Part shown: positions 1-13,310 of the stretch, in pieces
How positions within the stretch are numbered: position 1 is the first letter of the stretch
Layout of the letters: each line of letters begins with the position of its first letter
Assembly (NCBI GenBank): GCA_037447655.1
Contig: JBBHKE010002367.1
Coordinates: forward strand, 1 to 64,000
DNA: 64,000 nucleotides
Source: Zygnema cylindricum
Lineage: Eukaryota; Streptophyta; Zygnematophyceae; Zygnematales; Zygnemataceae
Direction of reading: 5' to 3'
Notes under the pieces: generated by a model
Seen by the model: the letters and a program-made list of their open reading frames with translations, nothing else
The model's database searches: none
What the model was told of the DNA's origin: nothing
Translations under genes and position numbers: made by a program

Positions 1-720
<720 letters not shown>

Positions 721-827
721 TGATAAAAAAACGGGAAAGATATCGGAAAAAATATTTGAAAGAAATTTGAAAATGAATTCGAAAAGAAAATCGGGAAAGA
801 ATTCGAGCACGGAATTCCACATAAAAT

Positions 828-1015
828 ATTGCATGAAATTGCGAGAGAGGAATCGCACGAACATTTCTATGAAAAAACGCACAGAATTATGACTTACAAA
901 TCGCACGAAAATGCAAATGGAATAGTTGGGAAATCACACGAAAAAATTGAAGGAATAACGACCACAAAATCGCACGAAAAATCATATGAAAAAACGTATA
1001 GAATTAAGGATTGGT
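828..1015. repeat. degenerate A-rich repeat with TCGCACGAAAA core
   Basis: The words TCGCACGAA and CACACGAAAA recur about five times, separated by A-rich spacers such as ATGAAAAAACG. It resembles a decayed minisatellite. No coding potential is recognised. Confidence 0.55.
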
Positions 1016-1129
1016 GAGGTAAAACTGAACTCCGACGATATTTTTAAGGAGATTGAGAAACTTGAAGACATTTTGTCAAAGCTGCAAAACAACAAAAATA
1101 AACTAAACTAAGCCGCAAGTGCAAAAGGA

Positions 1130-1476
1130 GTTAGAAAGGATTGAAAGACAGCTCGTGGAGAAAGACCGGTAAGTTTTTTTTTTTTTTTTTTTCGCTTTTC
1201 GTTTAGCTACCTTGTAAAGTTAGAAAAGATTGAAAGACAACTCGTGTAGAAAGAGCGGTAAACAGGATAACAAGATAGACAGCTCGTGGAGAAAGAGCGA
1301 TAAGCAGGATAACACGATTGAAAGACAGCTCGTGGAGAAAAAGCGGTAAGTTTTTTTTTTTTTTTTTCGCTTTTTCGTTTTGTTGTCTGGTAAAGTTAGA
1401 AAAGATTGGAAGTCAGGTCGTGGAGAAGGAGCGGTAAGTAGGATTGAAAGACAACCCGTAGAATAAGAGCGGTTAG
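1130..1476. repeat. tandem repeat with GACAGCTCGTGGAGAAAGAGCGG unit
   Basis: Units containing GAAAGACAGCTCGTGGAG and AAAGAGCGGTAAG occur at least five times. A larger duplication of about 180 bp is superimposed: the GCGGTAAG, poly-T, TCGCTTTTCGTTT, GTAAAGTTAGAAAAGATTG series appears near 1165-1230 and again near 1345-1410. The two poly-T tracts (about 1176-1192 and 1350-1367) lie at the same place in each large unit. Confidence 0.75.
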
Positions 1477-1479
1477 TTT

Positions 1480-3286
<1,807 letters not shown>

Positions 3287-3349
3287 AGACAGAGATAGAG
3301 AGAGAGAGAGAGGGAGAGAGAGAGAGAGGGAGAGAGAGAGAGAGAGAGC
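3287..3349. repeat. (GA)n microsatellite
   Basis: GA dinucleotide run with GGGA interruptions, adjoining the possible exon that reads on the minus strand to its right. Confidence 0.95.
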
Positions 3350-3640
3350 GTACCACCGATATCTTGAGCTTAAAACTGGCCCTCCCATGTTGCAGTTTCA
3401 CCGGTCTATCCTCACACCTCCTCTCCACTCCGTCACACGTGGCCAAAAGAGGCGCCTCTCCCTCCCTAATATCACCACTACTAACACCGTTTAAACCCGC
3501 GTTTAAACCATCTAAACTCGTGTTTAAACTATTACTATTCACGAGATGTGCCCCGTTGTTAGAACTATTACTATTAGTGGCTAAACTGTTGTTAAAATTG
3601 TTGTTATTTTGGTATTTTAATTGTTTTGTAGGTTTTTAAA
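3350..3640 (-). pseudogene. possible host-gene exon fragment, Asn/Ser-rich (unrecognised)
   Basis: On the minus strand an open frame reads from about 3640 down to the GA microsatellite. Its first part is low-complexity Asn/Ser/Leu, partly because of repeated GTTTAAAC words. It is followed by a more varied charged segment with EREAPLL-like and EDRPVKLQHG-like composition. This is unlike the surrounding AT-rich DNA and could be the end of a plant exon before a GT-containing junction near 3357. There is no recognised family and no convincing start. Chance reading of GC-richer DNA is the alternative. Confidence 0.25.
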
Positions 3641-3952
3641 ATGTGTTTTTACCTCATTTTTTTTAAAATGTGTTGATACTTTAATTGTTTTGCAAGTTCA
3701 AAATTTACAAAGGTATTACATGTGTGAAAATTGTCTTTTTGTTTTAAAGTGTTTATTTTTCTCTTTTTCAAATATGTTTTTACATTTATTATTTTCAAAT
3801 TTGCAGTTTTTTTTTTTTAATTTTGCAAAAGTGTTACATGTGTGAAAATTGTTTTTTTTTTAAATCGATTAAAAAAAATCAAAAGACTAAATCTTATTTA
3901 AATATAAATGACACATAAAAATCCACAAAAAAAAAGATTTAATTTGTCAACA
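3641..3952. repeat. T-rich DNA with ~125-bp imperfect duplication
   Basis: The segment TTACATGTGTGAAAATTG, preceded by a TTTGCAA-like word, occurs near 3716 and again near 3833. The flanking T-rich sequence also matches. No gene is seen. Confidence 0.5.
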
Positions 3953-3960
3953 CTTATATC

Positions 3961-5224
3961 TAGTGTTGTGTATCGGTAAAAAACTTATCGCGATAACACC
4001 GATACCGATAGTTATCCGTTATCAAACGGTCAGAGGTTCCGATATATCGGTATGAGACCAACAAATTCTATATCGGCAATAACTTAAAAAATATATAGTA
4101 TGCATACAATATTACTTCCATATCGGCAATAATTTAAAAAATATATAATATGCATACAATATTACTATATAACATACTGTATTATATTATTGACTTTGTA
4201 TAATAAAGTACCTTCCATTGCACTCGTACATTTTTCGTACAGTTATATACAGTGTTCATATATGTCTGTAGTTTTTAGGGTTATATAAATGATTTTTAGG
4301 GTTTTAGAGTACATTTCTTTAAATTCCGTATATTCAGTATAATTGCCGCACAGTTTTCATACATGCCGCACACTTTTCATACATGCACGTACAGTGGCCG
4401 TATTTTCCGTACTTGTTAAGGATATTAATTTTATGGTTTGGAGGATACATTGCCGTACAATTTCGTATATTTCAGTACAGCTGCGCTACATTTTTCGTAT
4501 ATTTACGTGCAATGATTGTACATACTTGTACTACTTAGGGTTATTATAAGAGGGGATTTTAGGGTTTATAGAGTACATTGCCGTACGTTCCTATATATTT
4601 CAGTATGGTTGACAAAGATTTGCCGTATTATTAGGTTTGAAGGGTACACTTTCCGTATAATTTCGTACATTTATGTTACTTGTTCGTAATTTTAAAGATT
4701 TTTTAAGGATTTTCTAGTATTTCGCTTTTCGTACATTTTCGTACATGTTCGTACAGAGAAATCTATACGAATTTTACGAAAAGTATGAAATTGACGAATA
4801 CTAGGTAATTTTAAGAGGAAGGTCCAAATCCGTACGATTTGGACATCTATGGGCGTAACTAACAGTCAAAAGGGCATTGACGAAAGGTATAGGAGCGTGG
4901 AACCAAGTAAAACCCCCTTCAATAATAAATAATCAAGGAAAAATCGCGATTTTTTACCGAAATCGGGGGGAAAGGGGTCAACGGCGCGTCCGGGGAATAT
5001 GACGTACAATTGAGTGTACTTGTCGTACATTTATATGTACGGTCCGTATATATATTGCCAATAGTTATCGATATCGATGTTATCGCCGATAAATACTGAT
5101 AAATATCGGTTCTTTATCGGCGATAACATCGATAACGATATATCGTACTAATATATTGATTATCGGGCACTTAAAAAAAGGTCCATATTGGTTATCGAAA
5201 AATCCTTACCGATACACAACACTA
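3961..5224. mobile_element. non-autonomous hAT-type DNA transposon
   Basis: The ends are inverted repeats: TAGTGTTGTGTATCGGTAA at 3961 and its reverse complement ending at 5224. The element is flanked by a perfect 8-bp direct repeat CTTATATC (3953-3960 and 5225-5232), the target-site length of hAT transposons, and the TAGTG terminus fits the hAT YARNG pattern. Subterminal DNA is rich in TATCG words in both orientations, plausible transposase-binding sites. A ~55-bp direct repeat containing ATATCGGCAATAA lies at about 4060-4165. The 1,264-bp interior holds no transposase, so it would need one in trans. The middle (about 4200-4900) is full of CGTAC-type words and TTTTAGGG(T) repeats. Confidence 0.9.
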
Positions 5225-5232
5225 CTTATATC

Positions 5233-6171
5233 AATACAAATTAATAAAAAATATTTCTCTTATCACTCAAATCAATAAAAATCAATAATTTTTTTTTTTA
5301 TTAATTATAGAACAAAAATAAATTCCGGATATCACATTCATGTTACGAACACGAGTAACACATCATAAAAATATGTAAATGTGTCTTAATTTTTTTTTAA
5401 ATGAAGTAAATTTACCATAGTTTAATGTGTGGTTTTTTAATCGTGTAATTTTTGTGTTTCTCTCTTTTTTTCCTTCTCTCTTTTCACTTAATATTGCGGT
5501 TTTCCTCTCTTTTTTCCGTTTCTTTACTACTTTTATTTTTTCTAATGTTTTTTCTCTTACCAACAGTTAAAGTATTTATGCATTATATATTTTTTAGGTT
5601 TTCGTAAATTTAAATAATGTTTTATTTAGTGGTCATTTCTTTCGTAAATACTAAAGTGAAATAAAATGTTATCTGTTTACTTTTACGGTCGACGTCACGT
5701 TTTTTGCATCAAATAATATTTTATATCAACAATGTTTTATGTCAACGGGAATATAAAAATTTAACGGACATTTTTTTTTTAAAGGTTTTGTATTATGAGA
5801 GTGGTTAAAGTCTTCTTTTTAGGTTATTATAAGAGAGGATAAATTGATTGTCTCGTTTTTTGCATCAAATACCGTTTTATATCAACAACATTTTATGTCA
5901 GCGCGAATCCAATAACTTTTATAGTTTAATGCAGGCAAATTATTTTTTAAAGGTTTGCTATTAGGAGAGTGGTTAAACTCTACCTCTTAGGTTTTTTATA
6001 GTTTGATGTCAATATGCTTATAGTGTTTATTTGACGTAGTCATCACCATAACTATCATCGTTTAATATATAGATCGATTTTTATCTCTAGTTCAAAGCTA
6101 TCATCGTTTAAAATGTAGATCGAGTTTTATCCCGATTTCGAAACATAATTATAATTATTTTGTTTCAATGA
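5233..6171. repeat. non-coding DNA with a 156-bp tandem duplication
   Basis: Imperfect direct repeats with a period of 156 bp start near 5693 and 5849. Each contains CGTTTTTTGCATCAAATA, TTTTATATCAAC and GAGAGTGGTTAAA. A smaller ~55-bp duplication with ATCGTTTAA and GTAGATCGA-like words is at about 6050-6150. No gene is recognised. Confidence 0.6.
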
Positions 6172-6591
6172 GATGAGACATGCGTCCTCTCCATCGCCAC
6201 GCCGTACACAAACCATACAGAAGGTACCATGGGACCAATACCTTCTTATACAGTACAATCATGTGATTGGTGTTGTACAGTAGTATATAAAGAGTTCAGA
6301 CAAAGGTTTAGGACTTAGCCACTTTTGATAGGTAGCCGCCTCTCTCCCAGAGGGCTTCTGTACAAAAAGGCAATTTTCCCTCTTGATAACTAATTGCCTG
6401 GTTAGGCGTTTTGAGTGATTCTTTTTACTGTGAATTCAAAGGAGTCAAGGCTACACAGGGATATAGTTGGTCAGAATCTTTGCCTGGCAGGGTGGCCGTA
6501 TTTCCAAGAGAAAGCGAGCCATTGAAAAATTCACTTGAGGCTTTATCGGCAAAGGGGGATTCTTTGATTCAACCGAGGGCAAAGAATTGCA
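6172..6591 (+). repeat. truncated 5' LTR of copia D
   Basis: From GATGAGACATGCGTCC it matches the 3' LTR of D at about 20748 onward; the first ~530 bp are missing. It contains a TATA-like TATATAAAGAG (about 6282), the CCTCTCTCCCAGAGGG hairpin (about 6339-6354) and the GATTC/GAGTC and GGCAGGGTGGCC U5 segment. It ends in GAATTGCA, directly before the gag start region. Confidence 0.75.
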
Positions 6592-7384
6592 AGTTAAGGG
6601 TCCACCAGCTAGGGTGCCCATTTTCACTGGAACAAGATTTATCTATTAGAAAACAATGATGATAAGAGCATTCTGTGAGAAGTGGTATTGGGGAATAGTG
6701 AGTGGATAAGTGAAGCGTCCTCTTAGAGGGACTCCACCAAGGTTTGGCGGAGTCTGATTTTCAAGAACATCATGTGTTCCAAAGAAAGAAGCGGATGACG
6801 TGGACATCAATGTGTCAGAGGAAAAAAAGAGAAAGGGAAAGAGCGCATTACTTCTATTGCCCCTGCAATAGAGACATCAATTTTAAAGACTGAGGAGAAT
6901 AATACTCTCACATGGGAGTACAGTAACATGGCAGCAAGGCAATTCATCCATAGGCATCTCACTTAGGGTTTGGCAACATCTCACTTCCACATAGTGGCGG
7001 CCATGGATCTATGGGCGACTCTGGTGGATATTTACAAGAGTGGTACTATTCAGAGCAACAACTAGCTGAATAGAAACTAAGTGCATACTTTTACAAAAAG
7101 AGAAGATGTTGGACTACTGTAATGATCTGGCATGTTTTTATATGGAGTTGGAAAGTGTCGGTTAGACAATAACCATGAAAGCAAAAAACAACATCATGAA
7201 GCTACCAGATGATTATAAATTATGGTCAACCAAGTGCAAGATCTTGACAACAACCTATGGATCTATAATTCGGTTGTCAGAATGATCCTCGTCCTGGAGA
7301 ACACTATTAAGATCCGGAGAGGAGGAAAGAGCTGCCAAGCTCTGGCTGTCGCAACAGACCATTGGAGCAAAGATTCAAAGAAAG
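6592..7384 (+). pseudogene. gag: copia D gag, N-terminal part
   Basis: Gag is the capsid-like protein that packages element RNA. The segment opens at the place where relatives read ATGGG; here the ATG is changed to AAG. The expected early motif follows (PPARVPIFTGTRF, then MMIRAFCEKWYWGIVSG) with a stop inside. Further on are the capsid motifs around KLPDDYK (about 7200) and the basic GGKSCQALAVATD segment (about 7318). There are several stops and frameshifts. It ends at 7384, where the LTR of element C begins. Confidence 0.75.
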
Positions 7385-8520
7385 TGTAATTCTATGGACT
7401 CCATTGCCACACATAATTTGCAGGTCCAAAAAAGCTAATCTAAATAGTGCCGACTCCAATTTTATATAAACCTAAATGATTGACCCCTTGACAATCAAAA
7501 CCCCATTACAACTTCACCTCTATGAAATAAGACTTTCTGTGTGCTCAGTTCCACCACAGAATGCAAAGTTAGAATATAAGTTTTTGATAACATTCCCCAC
7601 TTTGAATTTCCCTTAGAAATGTAGCCACCCTGGTAAGCAAACACTATGACCGACTACACCCCTGTGTAGCTGAGACTCCCTTGAGTCTGGAGCAAAAAAA
7701 ATCTTTAAAAATGGTCAATTGAGTTAACAGTTATGGCTGGCCAAAGTTAGCCTTTTATTCAAGATGCTCTCTGGAGAGAGGCGCCTATCTACCAAAATAT
7801 TATAAGTCATAAAACCCCTCTCTAATCCCGCTTGTACTGAGGTACGCACGAATTACATGATTGTATCGTACAAGAAAGTACCGGTGCCGGAGTACTTTCT
7901 GTACGGTCTTTGTACCACTTCGCCGTAATATGACATTTGTCACATCTAGAATTGTCATCTTGCGTTCTGGAGATCCCGCAATCCTCTAGGATGTTGCCAC
8001 GTGTCTTCGGAGTGGCGGCGCCCGAAAACGCCAAGGCGGCCATTTCGGAATCCCGGCTGGCACCACGACCGTCGATCAATGTCGGCTTGTGATACCGATC
8101 ATCGAAATAAATGTCTGTATCATTTATTTTGTACGCTATATAAAGTACAGTAGGTTCTATGCTTTACGATGCCGTTCTAGCAGTGAAATGGAATGTTCGG
8201 CTTGTGATTATTTAAATATCTATCATACCCTATGTAGTTTAGCATTGGTCTTAGGCTATTGGATAAAGTTAACGGCTATGGGCGACTTGACGGACGTTAG
8301 GTATCAAGATCAATTTTTGGGTCCGTCAAATTCATTTTGGTAAATCTACCCTATCTACTACCTGTCACTCTAGACAGCTTAGGCAGCCATGACTCTATCT
8401 CCTTCTCTAGCCTTCAGTGACTACAATAAGTGTGGGGGCTTGGAGAAGGGAGTTAGAGGCACACTGCCTCTGCCTTTTTCCTATCCTAATACAGACCTAG
8501 AAAATACACAAATATCAACA
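7385..8520 (-). repeat. 3' LTR of element C
   Basis: On the minus strand it starts TGTTGATATTTGTG and ends ATAGAATTACA. It aligns along its length with 15329-16504. It carries the CTCTCTCCAGAGAG hairpin (about 7770-7785), the GACTC-GAGTC U5 hairpin, a TATATAAAG-type box on the + strand at about 8137, and an antisense tRNA-like module at about 8246-8330. Confidence 0.88.
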
Positions 8521-8546
8521 ATCCCCTTATATTCTAGTCTAATTTC
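8521..8546 (-). other. polypurine tract of element C
   Basis: On the minus strand GACTAGAATATAAGGGGAT directly precedes the LTR TG. The same GACTAGAAAATAAGGGG layout precedes the 3' LTRs of D, F, A1 and I. It is the expected plus-strand primer site. Confidence 0.8.
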
Positions 8547-8593
8547 TTTCCAACTCCCACACACAAAAAACAAACAACCACCCGCTCCCCCTT

Positions 8594-8998
8594 TTACTTT
8601 CTTTTTCTTTTCCTTTCATAAAACTTTAAGAACATACCCTCATATTTCAAAAGGACTACTAGATGAGCTAAAATAAACATTCCATCTTGCTGATCACACA
8701 TTTTATTTAGCATCCCACTTTTCATAAATTCCAGCAAAGATTTTATCCACCTCGTCATTTTTCCATCCACACAGAATCTGATTTCCCTCTTGTTGTTCAA
8801 ACATCCAGTCCCATCTCTAATCCGCAACACACACGCAGATGCTATCCCTTTTAAAGGCACACCTTCATAGATGGCATCACTCCCATTAGTGATGTCAAAG
8901 TCATTACCCCCCAAACTTATCTTTAAATCAAGTGTCCCCACTAAGTTCCTCATAAAACCTACATCTTTCGCACTCATATTTTTGTCCATGATACTCAC
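8594..8998 (-). CDS. unrecognised ORF inside element C
   Basis: An open frame of about 130 codons on the minus strand; the first ATG codon is a few codons in, near 8989. It lies where a copia element would normally have the end of pol. It shows no DSGAS, integrase, YVDD or RNase H motif. The protein is mixed alpha/beta in look, with a glycine-rich start (LKISLGGNDFD) and cysteines in ACVLRIRDGTGCLNNK and RFCVDGK, and ends in a basic KRKRK tail. The sequence just upstream has a GTGAGTAT donor-like word, so an exon junction or a captured host fragment is possible. No function is assigned. Confidence 0.45.
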   Translation of the reverse strand: MSIMDKNMSAKDVGFMRNLVGTLDLKISLGGNDFDITNGSDAIYEGVPLKGIASACVLRIRDGTGCLNNKREIRFCVDGKMTRWIKSLLEFMKSGMLNKMCDQQDGMFILAHLVVLLKYEGMFLKFYERKRKRK

Positions 8999-8999
8999 C

Positions 9000-9261
9000 C
9001 CATTTCTGAACTTTCCTCACTCTCTCCCATGGAATTCTTTCCACTATCACTTTCCTCACTCTCTCCCATGGAATTCTTTCCACTATCATTTTCTGACTTT
9101 ATTCTCGATAAATATTTCTCCTCCCTTAGACCTTTCATTAAATATTTCTCTTCTCCCCTATCCTTTAACACCCCCTCTAGTTTTACTTCTCCCTTTTCTT
9201 CGGAATCCGTTGAAGTCTCCGTATCTGACCAGTTTTCTATTTCAACATATCTATAAAATTA
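9000..9261 (-). pseudogene. acidic linker downstream of C gag with 13-residue repeat
   Basis: On the minus strand a Glu/Ser/Lys-rich frame contains two adjacent copies of an ESEESDSGKNSMG-type unit, produced by a 39-bp duplication with CATGGAATTCTTTCCACTATCA at about 9028-9105. It ends in a stop just before the unrecognised ORF. Its acidic character recalls the linker after the gag zinc finger in A1 and A2, but is longer here. Confidence 0.45.
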
Positions 9262-10083
9262 TTATAACTCCTCATTATTTCTAACTCCCTCAAGTACCTT
9301 CCTTCCTTTTACTTCCCTTATACCTCCTAAAGCACACTGTTGCTTTCGTGGAATTTGTGTGTACTTTTCTCTCTTCTCCATTCTACCGATGTGAAGAAGC
9401 TCCAAAATTTCTTCATCCGCTTTTTCCTCTTCCCTTTCTTCCTCCTCATCGATATTCCAACTTCTTAGTTCTTTCAAACAAAGGCATTCCTCCATATAAT
9501 GACCTGGTTCCCTACAAAAGAAGCAAACCCCCTTTTTTAAAGCTCCCCTTTCTTTTCCTCTTCCTATATTTCCACCGAAGTTCCGATAAGGTTTACCTTA
9601 GTCTTTCTTCCTCTCATCATGCTTCCGCTCGTCACCGTCGTTCTTCTCATCACGGTTGTGCCAATCACCACCAGCTGTTGATGCATTCACCCTGTTACAT
9701 CCCCTACAAAGCTCGAAAGTGCTTTCCCTCACAAGAATTATCCCAATGGTAATGCTCCAAGTCCATGACGAGCCATCCATTCCCTACATACGGTAAATGA
9801 TGTCTTCGTACTCATCTGGGAGTTTCGTGATTAGTGTATAAATCTTTCTCTCCTCGGATTCTACATATTCAACTCTATCAACCTCATCATATAACGCAGC
9901 AATATCATTGCAAAACTCTATCATGCTACCGCCTTTATAAACAAAGACCTCGATTTCCTGTTTTACTAACTGCTGCTTCTGTATAGTCTCACTATTATAA
10001 ATCTGAATTAGTGTTTCCCACATTTTTGAAGACTTGGTTAGATTTAAAATAGTGATAGCAATGGACTTAGAAACATATCTAAG
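9262..10083 (-). pseudogene. gag: copia C gag, middle and zinc finger
   Basis: Read leftward from about 10083, the gag core includes a MWETLIQIYNSETIQKQQL segment, an EFCNDIAALYDEV segment and TKLPDEYEDII. Each is clearly related to the gags of A1, A2 and D. Then, after frame breaks, come the Arg-rich region and the zinc-finger half HYMEEC (about 9495) followed by an acidic stretch and the IPRKQQCALGG segment. The N-terminus is displaced to 15207-15324 by the nested insertion, and about 200 bp of gag appear to be missing at the break. Confidence 0.75.
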
Positions 10084-11134
10084 TATGAGATGTTTTGTTA
10101 TAGTATTTTTATATTCCTAAATTTTCCTGTCGTTTTCTTCAGTTTTTGGTTCAGTTATAATCCCCACAAGTGGAACCGTAGCCAAAAGCCTAGCTCCCCT
10201 CACCATCGGTGTCCCTTTATCCTTCTCCCTTTTTCCCCCTTTCATGATAATTATTTTCCCTTCACCTTCCGTTGCATCCTTACTCCGGTTGGTTTTCTAG
10301 AAAGCCCCAGATGATTCTCCATAGTGAGTTCTAAATCAGGGGGGTGCACCGTTTGTTTTGCGCTTACTGTAAAACAAAAAGACATGCCGTTGAAGAATGT
10401 CGAAAATTGGCGAGGCCGAAAGCAGTCGAGGCTTCTTATCCCCATAAAAATGGAGGGAATGCCATCGTTGCCCATGCAACACCACCTGTTCTTCCCAGCC
10501 CCCCACTCCTTTTGCACCCTTCTCTCCCTCCAAATTTTCCTTTTCTTAACCATTACTCCCCTTCTCCATCCTTCCCACAATCTTATATCGCTGCAGCGCA
10601 ATATGCCTCTTCAAACTCCGTTAACCCCTCTTGGCCGATTGTTTCCTCCCCACATTTCCCCCCTAATTATACCACTCCAGTAGCTACCTTTTTTGTACTC
10701 ATTCCCTCACCAAAATTTGGATATGGCTATGTTGCCCATCATATCCCAGTTTTTGTCCCTCCGGATACTCAATTTCACAAGGGTACGCTTTCCAATCTCA
10801 AACCCATGCAATTGGCTTATAGACAGTGGTGTTAGTCACCACCTATCACCATGATCCGATTTGTTAACTCACCTTTCTCCTTTATCATCTCCTATGTAGA
10901 TTCGCTTAGGAGATGACCGCATTCTTTATGCTACTCATTTTGGCGACGTAAACGTCCCTTATGCGTCTGTTCACTTTTGGCAACATCTTTTTTGTACCTG
11001 GTCTAGCTAGGAATTTATTTTCTGTCAAAGTCCACACTTCTGATGGTTTAAAAGCTAAATTTAATAATGATATACTAACATTTTTTTTTAGAAAAGACAA
11101 TACTACTATAGGTTTTGGCGTAGCACGAGATTCT
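10084..11134 (+). pseudogene. copia fragment E: gag zinc finger and protease
   Basis: This belongs to a different copia lineage from its neighbours. It has a CX2CX4HX4C knuckle (CAYCKTKRHAVEEC, about 10362-10403), a proline-rich spacer, then an aspartic protease start LIDSGVSHHLSP (about 10815-10850). It ends with the VPGLARNLFSV segment (about 10996-11028) typical of the protease/pre-integrase boundary, read with frameshifts. Both ends are cut: on the left against C gag, on the right by the LTR of A2. Confidence 0.75.
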
Positions 11135-12182
11135 TGTAGAAATTAATGGTTCTTCTAGTATTTTTTAGGTCTAAAATGAAATGTAAAAAAGAAGCCAAGG
11201 CAGTCTGCCTCTAACTCCTCTCTTCAGCTCCCACACTTGTAGCAGTCACTAAAGGTTGAAGAGGGAGCTAGAGCCATTGCAGCGTGTGCTGTCCAGAGAG
11301 AGACAAGCAGTTCTTTTTAGTAGGTTTACTAAAAGGATACTTGACGGACCTAGGATTTGAACTTAGAACCTGTTGTCCATGAAGTTAGCCGGTAGCGGTT
11401 AACTTTATCGTACAAGTCTAAGACCAATGGTGAAGTATATAAGGTTTGACAAATATTTAAATAGTTAGACAAGAACTAATTCATTTAACGGAAACTATAT
11501 ACGTCATGCATAGATACGGTTTTGTAGAGTACAGAGTAAGGTACGGTTCCGAAACGGATACCACGCATTTTGTTTCGATAGGGAAAAAAATATCGCGCAA
11601 GTGTTTATGATGGCTATGATTGAAACTCGGTTTTGATTGGACGGCCGCAAAGGATGCCGAGATCGCGGAATAGGATTTTGGCGGTTTGCGGTCACCGCCT
11701 CATTGATTAACACGTGGCACAACCACATTGGATTACGGCATCTCCGGGGATTACAGGAATGAATCCAAATATGACATGTGTCGACTTGTTGGCCATGTCA
11801 TACAATGGCCGTACTCAATGTACACCGGCACTTGTACCTTTGTATAGGCCACCGTATTATGATTGGCGCCGACTTCAGCAGATAGAGTTTTAGAAAGAGC
11901 TAGGACTTAGAAAAATTTGGTAGATAGGACCCTCTCTCCGAGAGAGCTTCAGTACTAAAGATCAACTTTAACCCTCCATAACTTACTGCTCATGGGAGAA
12001 AATTCTGAGATTCTTTTTGCTATCGACTCAGGGGAGTCTTACCTTCACAAGAGTGAAGGTGGTCAGAGTTTTTCTCGGCCAGCGTGGCAGTTATTTTTGC
12101 TGAAACACAAAGAGGTCTGGGTTATCTAGAGGCTTGGTTTGAGTTGCTTACTCTGAGGGCCAATGGAGGTCTTAGAGTTGCA
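11135..12182 (+). repeat. 5' LTR of copia A2
   Basis: Starts TGTAGAAATTAATGG and ends GAGTTGCA, matching both A1 LTRs. It contains the CTCTCTCCGAGAGAG hairpin (about 11932-11946), the GACTC-GAGTC U5 hairpin (about 12025-12040) and an antisense tRNA-like module (about 11344-11425). Confidence 0.88.
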
Positions 12183-13310
12183 CGTTATGAGCCCGCCCTG
12201 TAGGGTGCCCATCTTCAATGGAACTGTGTTCATATACTGGGAAAGTATGATGATAGGAGCTCTATGTGAGAAATGTTTTTGGGGAATAGGAGTGGATACG
12301 TGATGCGTCCATCTAGTCTTGGCATTCCTCTTGGGTTTGGAGGAAGCGGATTCACCAGAGATGCAGATCCATCTCCAATGGAGGAGACAAAGGGAGGGGA
12401 GGGGGTAGACAAAAGAAAGAAGAAGGAGACGATCACACCGATACCAACCGGTTCGGAATTCATGTACCTTATTCCGAGGAACGGAAAGAATGATATTGAT
12501 ACCTGTGACTACAACAATATGGCGGCAAAGCACTTTATTCTCCACCATCTTACTCAAGGGCTTGCATCTCCTCATTTTTAGGTAGAGTGGCCATCCGATC
12601 TTTGGGTGGCTCTCATAGAGATGTGCCAAAGTGGAACGATTCAGCAGCAGCAGTTGGCTTATCAGAAAACTAATACGTATATATAGAAAAGGGGGAAGAT
12701 ATTGGATTTTTGCAATGAGCTTGCTACACTTTTCATGTTTTTAAAGAGTGCTAGAAAAATAAAAAGTGAAAAGGAAAAGGTTAACTACTTGTTCATGAAG
12801 TAACCAGATGAGTTCGAGAACATATCAACTGTGTGCAGGACTTGCCGTACTCGAGGTGGATATAGAATTCAGTGGTAGGGATGATTCTCGTTCGGGAGAA
12901 TACGATTGAGGTCGAAGGGGAGGTAAGAGTGAGCAAGCCTTGGCAGCTGGGACCCATTGGAGGAGCACAGATTCCAAGAAACCGGTTAGAAATTATGGAG
13001 AGGGGGGGCAAAAAAATCAGATTGACGAGTTCGGACCAAAGGGTCCCAAAGGTTTGTGTCATTTTTTTAAAAATCGAAGGCACTATATGGCGGAGTGCAC
13101 TAAGTTAACCTAGTTGCAACTAAAGGAGGGGCAGACCGATGGACCCCCGAGAGGAAAGAAAAAGGCCCTTGTGACACAGGTACATGGGGTGGAATTTGAG
13201 GACGAGGACGATGAGCTCCTATTGGATGAGGAGTTGGAAGGGAAAAACGAGGTCGAAATTCCACGAAAGCAGAAATGTGCTTTGGGTGGATTCAAAGGTG
13301 AAGCAGCCTA
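12183..13310 (+). pseudogene. gag: copia A2 gag
   Basis: The gag start ATGAGCCC at about 12189 follows the LTR immediately. The frame gives VPIFNGTVF and ESMMIGALCEKCFWGI, then an acidic, low-similarity stretch. AAKHFILHHLTQGL and DLWVALIEMCQSGTIQQQQL follow with frame changes. The zinc-finger region (about 13060-13110) has lost its first cysteine. An acidic EFEDEDDELLLDEELE segment precedes IPRKQKCALGG. There are several stops. Confidence 0.8.

Noticed and set aside
7780-8343. Frames inside the C LTRs (also 15922-16137)
   Set aside because: They lie wholly within LTR sequence and differ between the two LTR copies by stops and indels.
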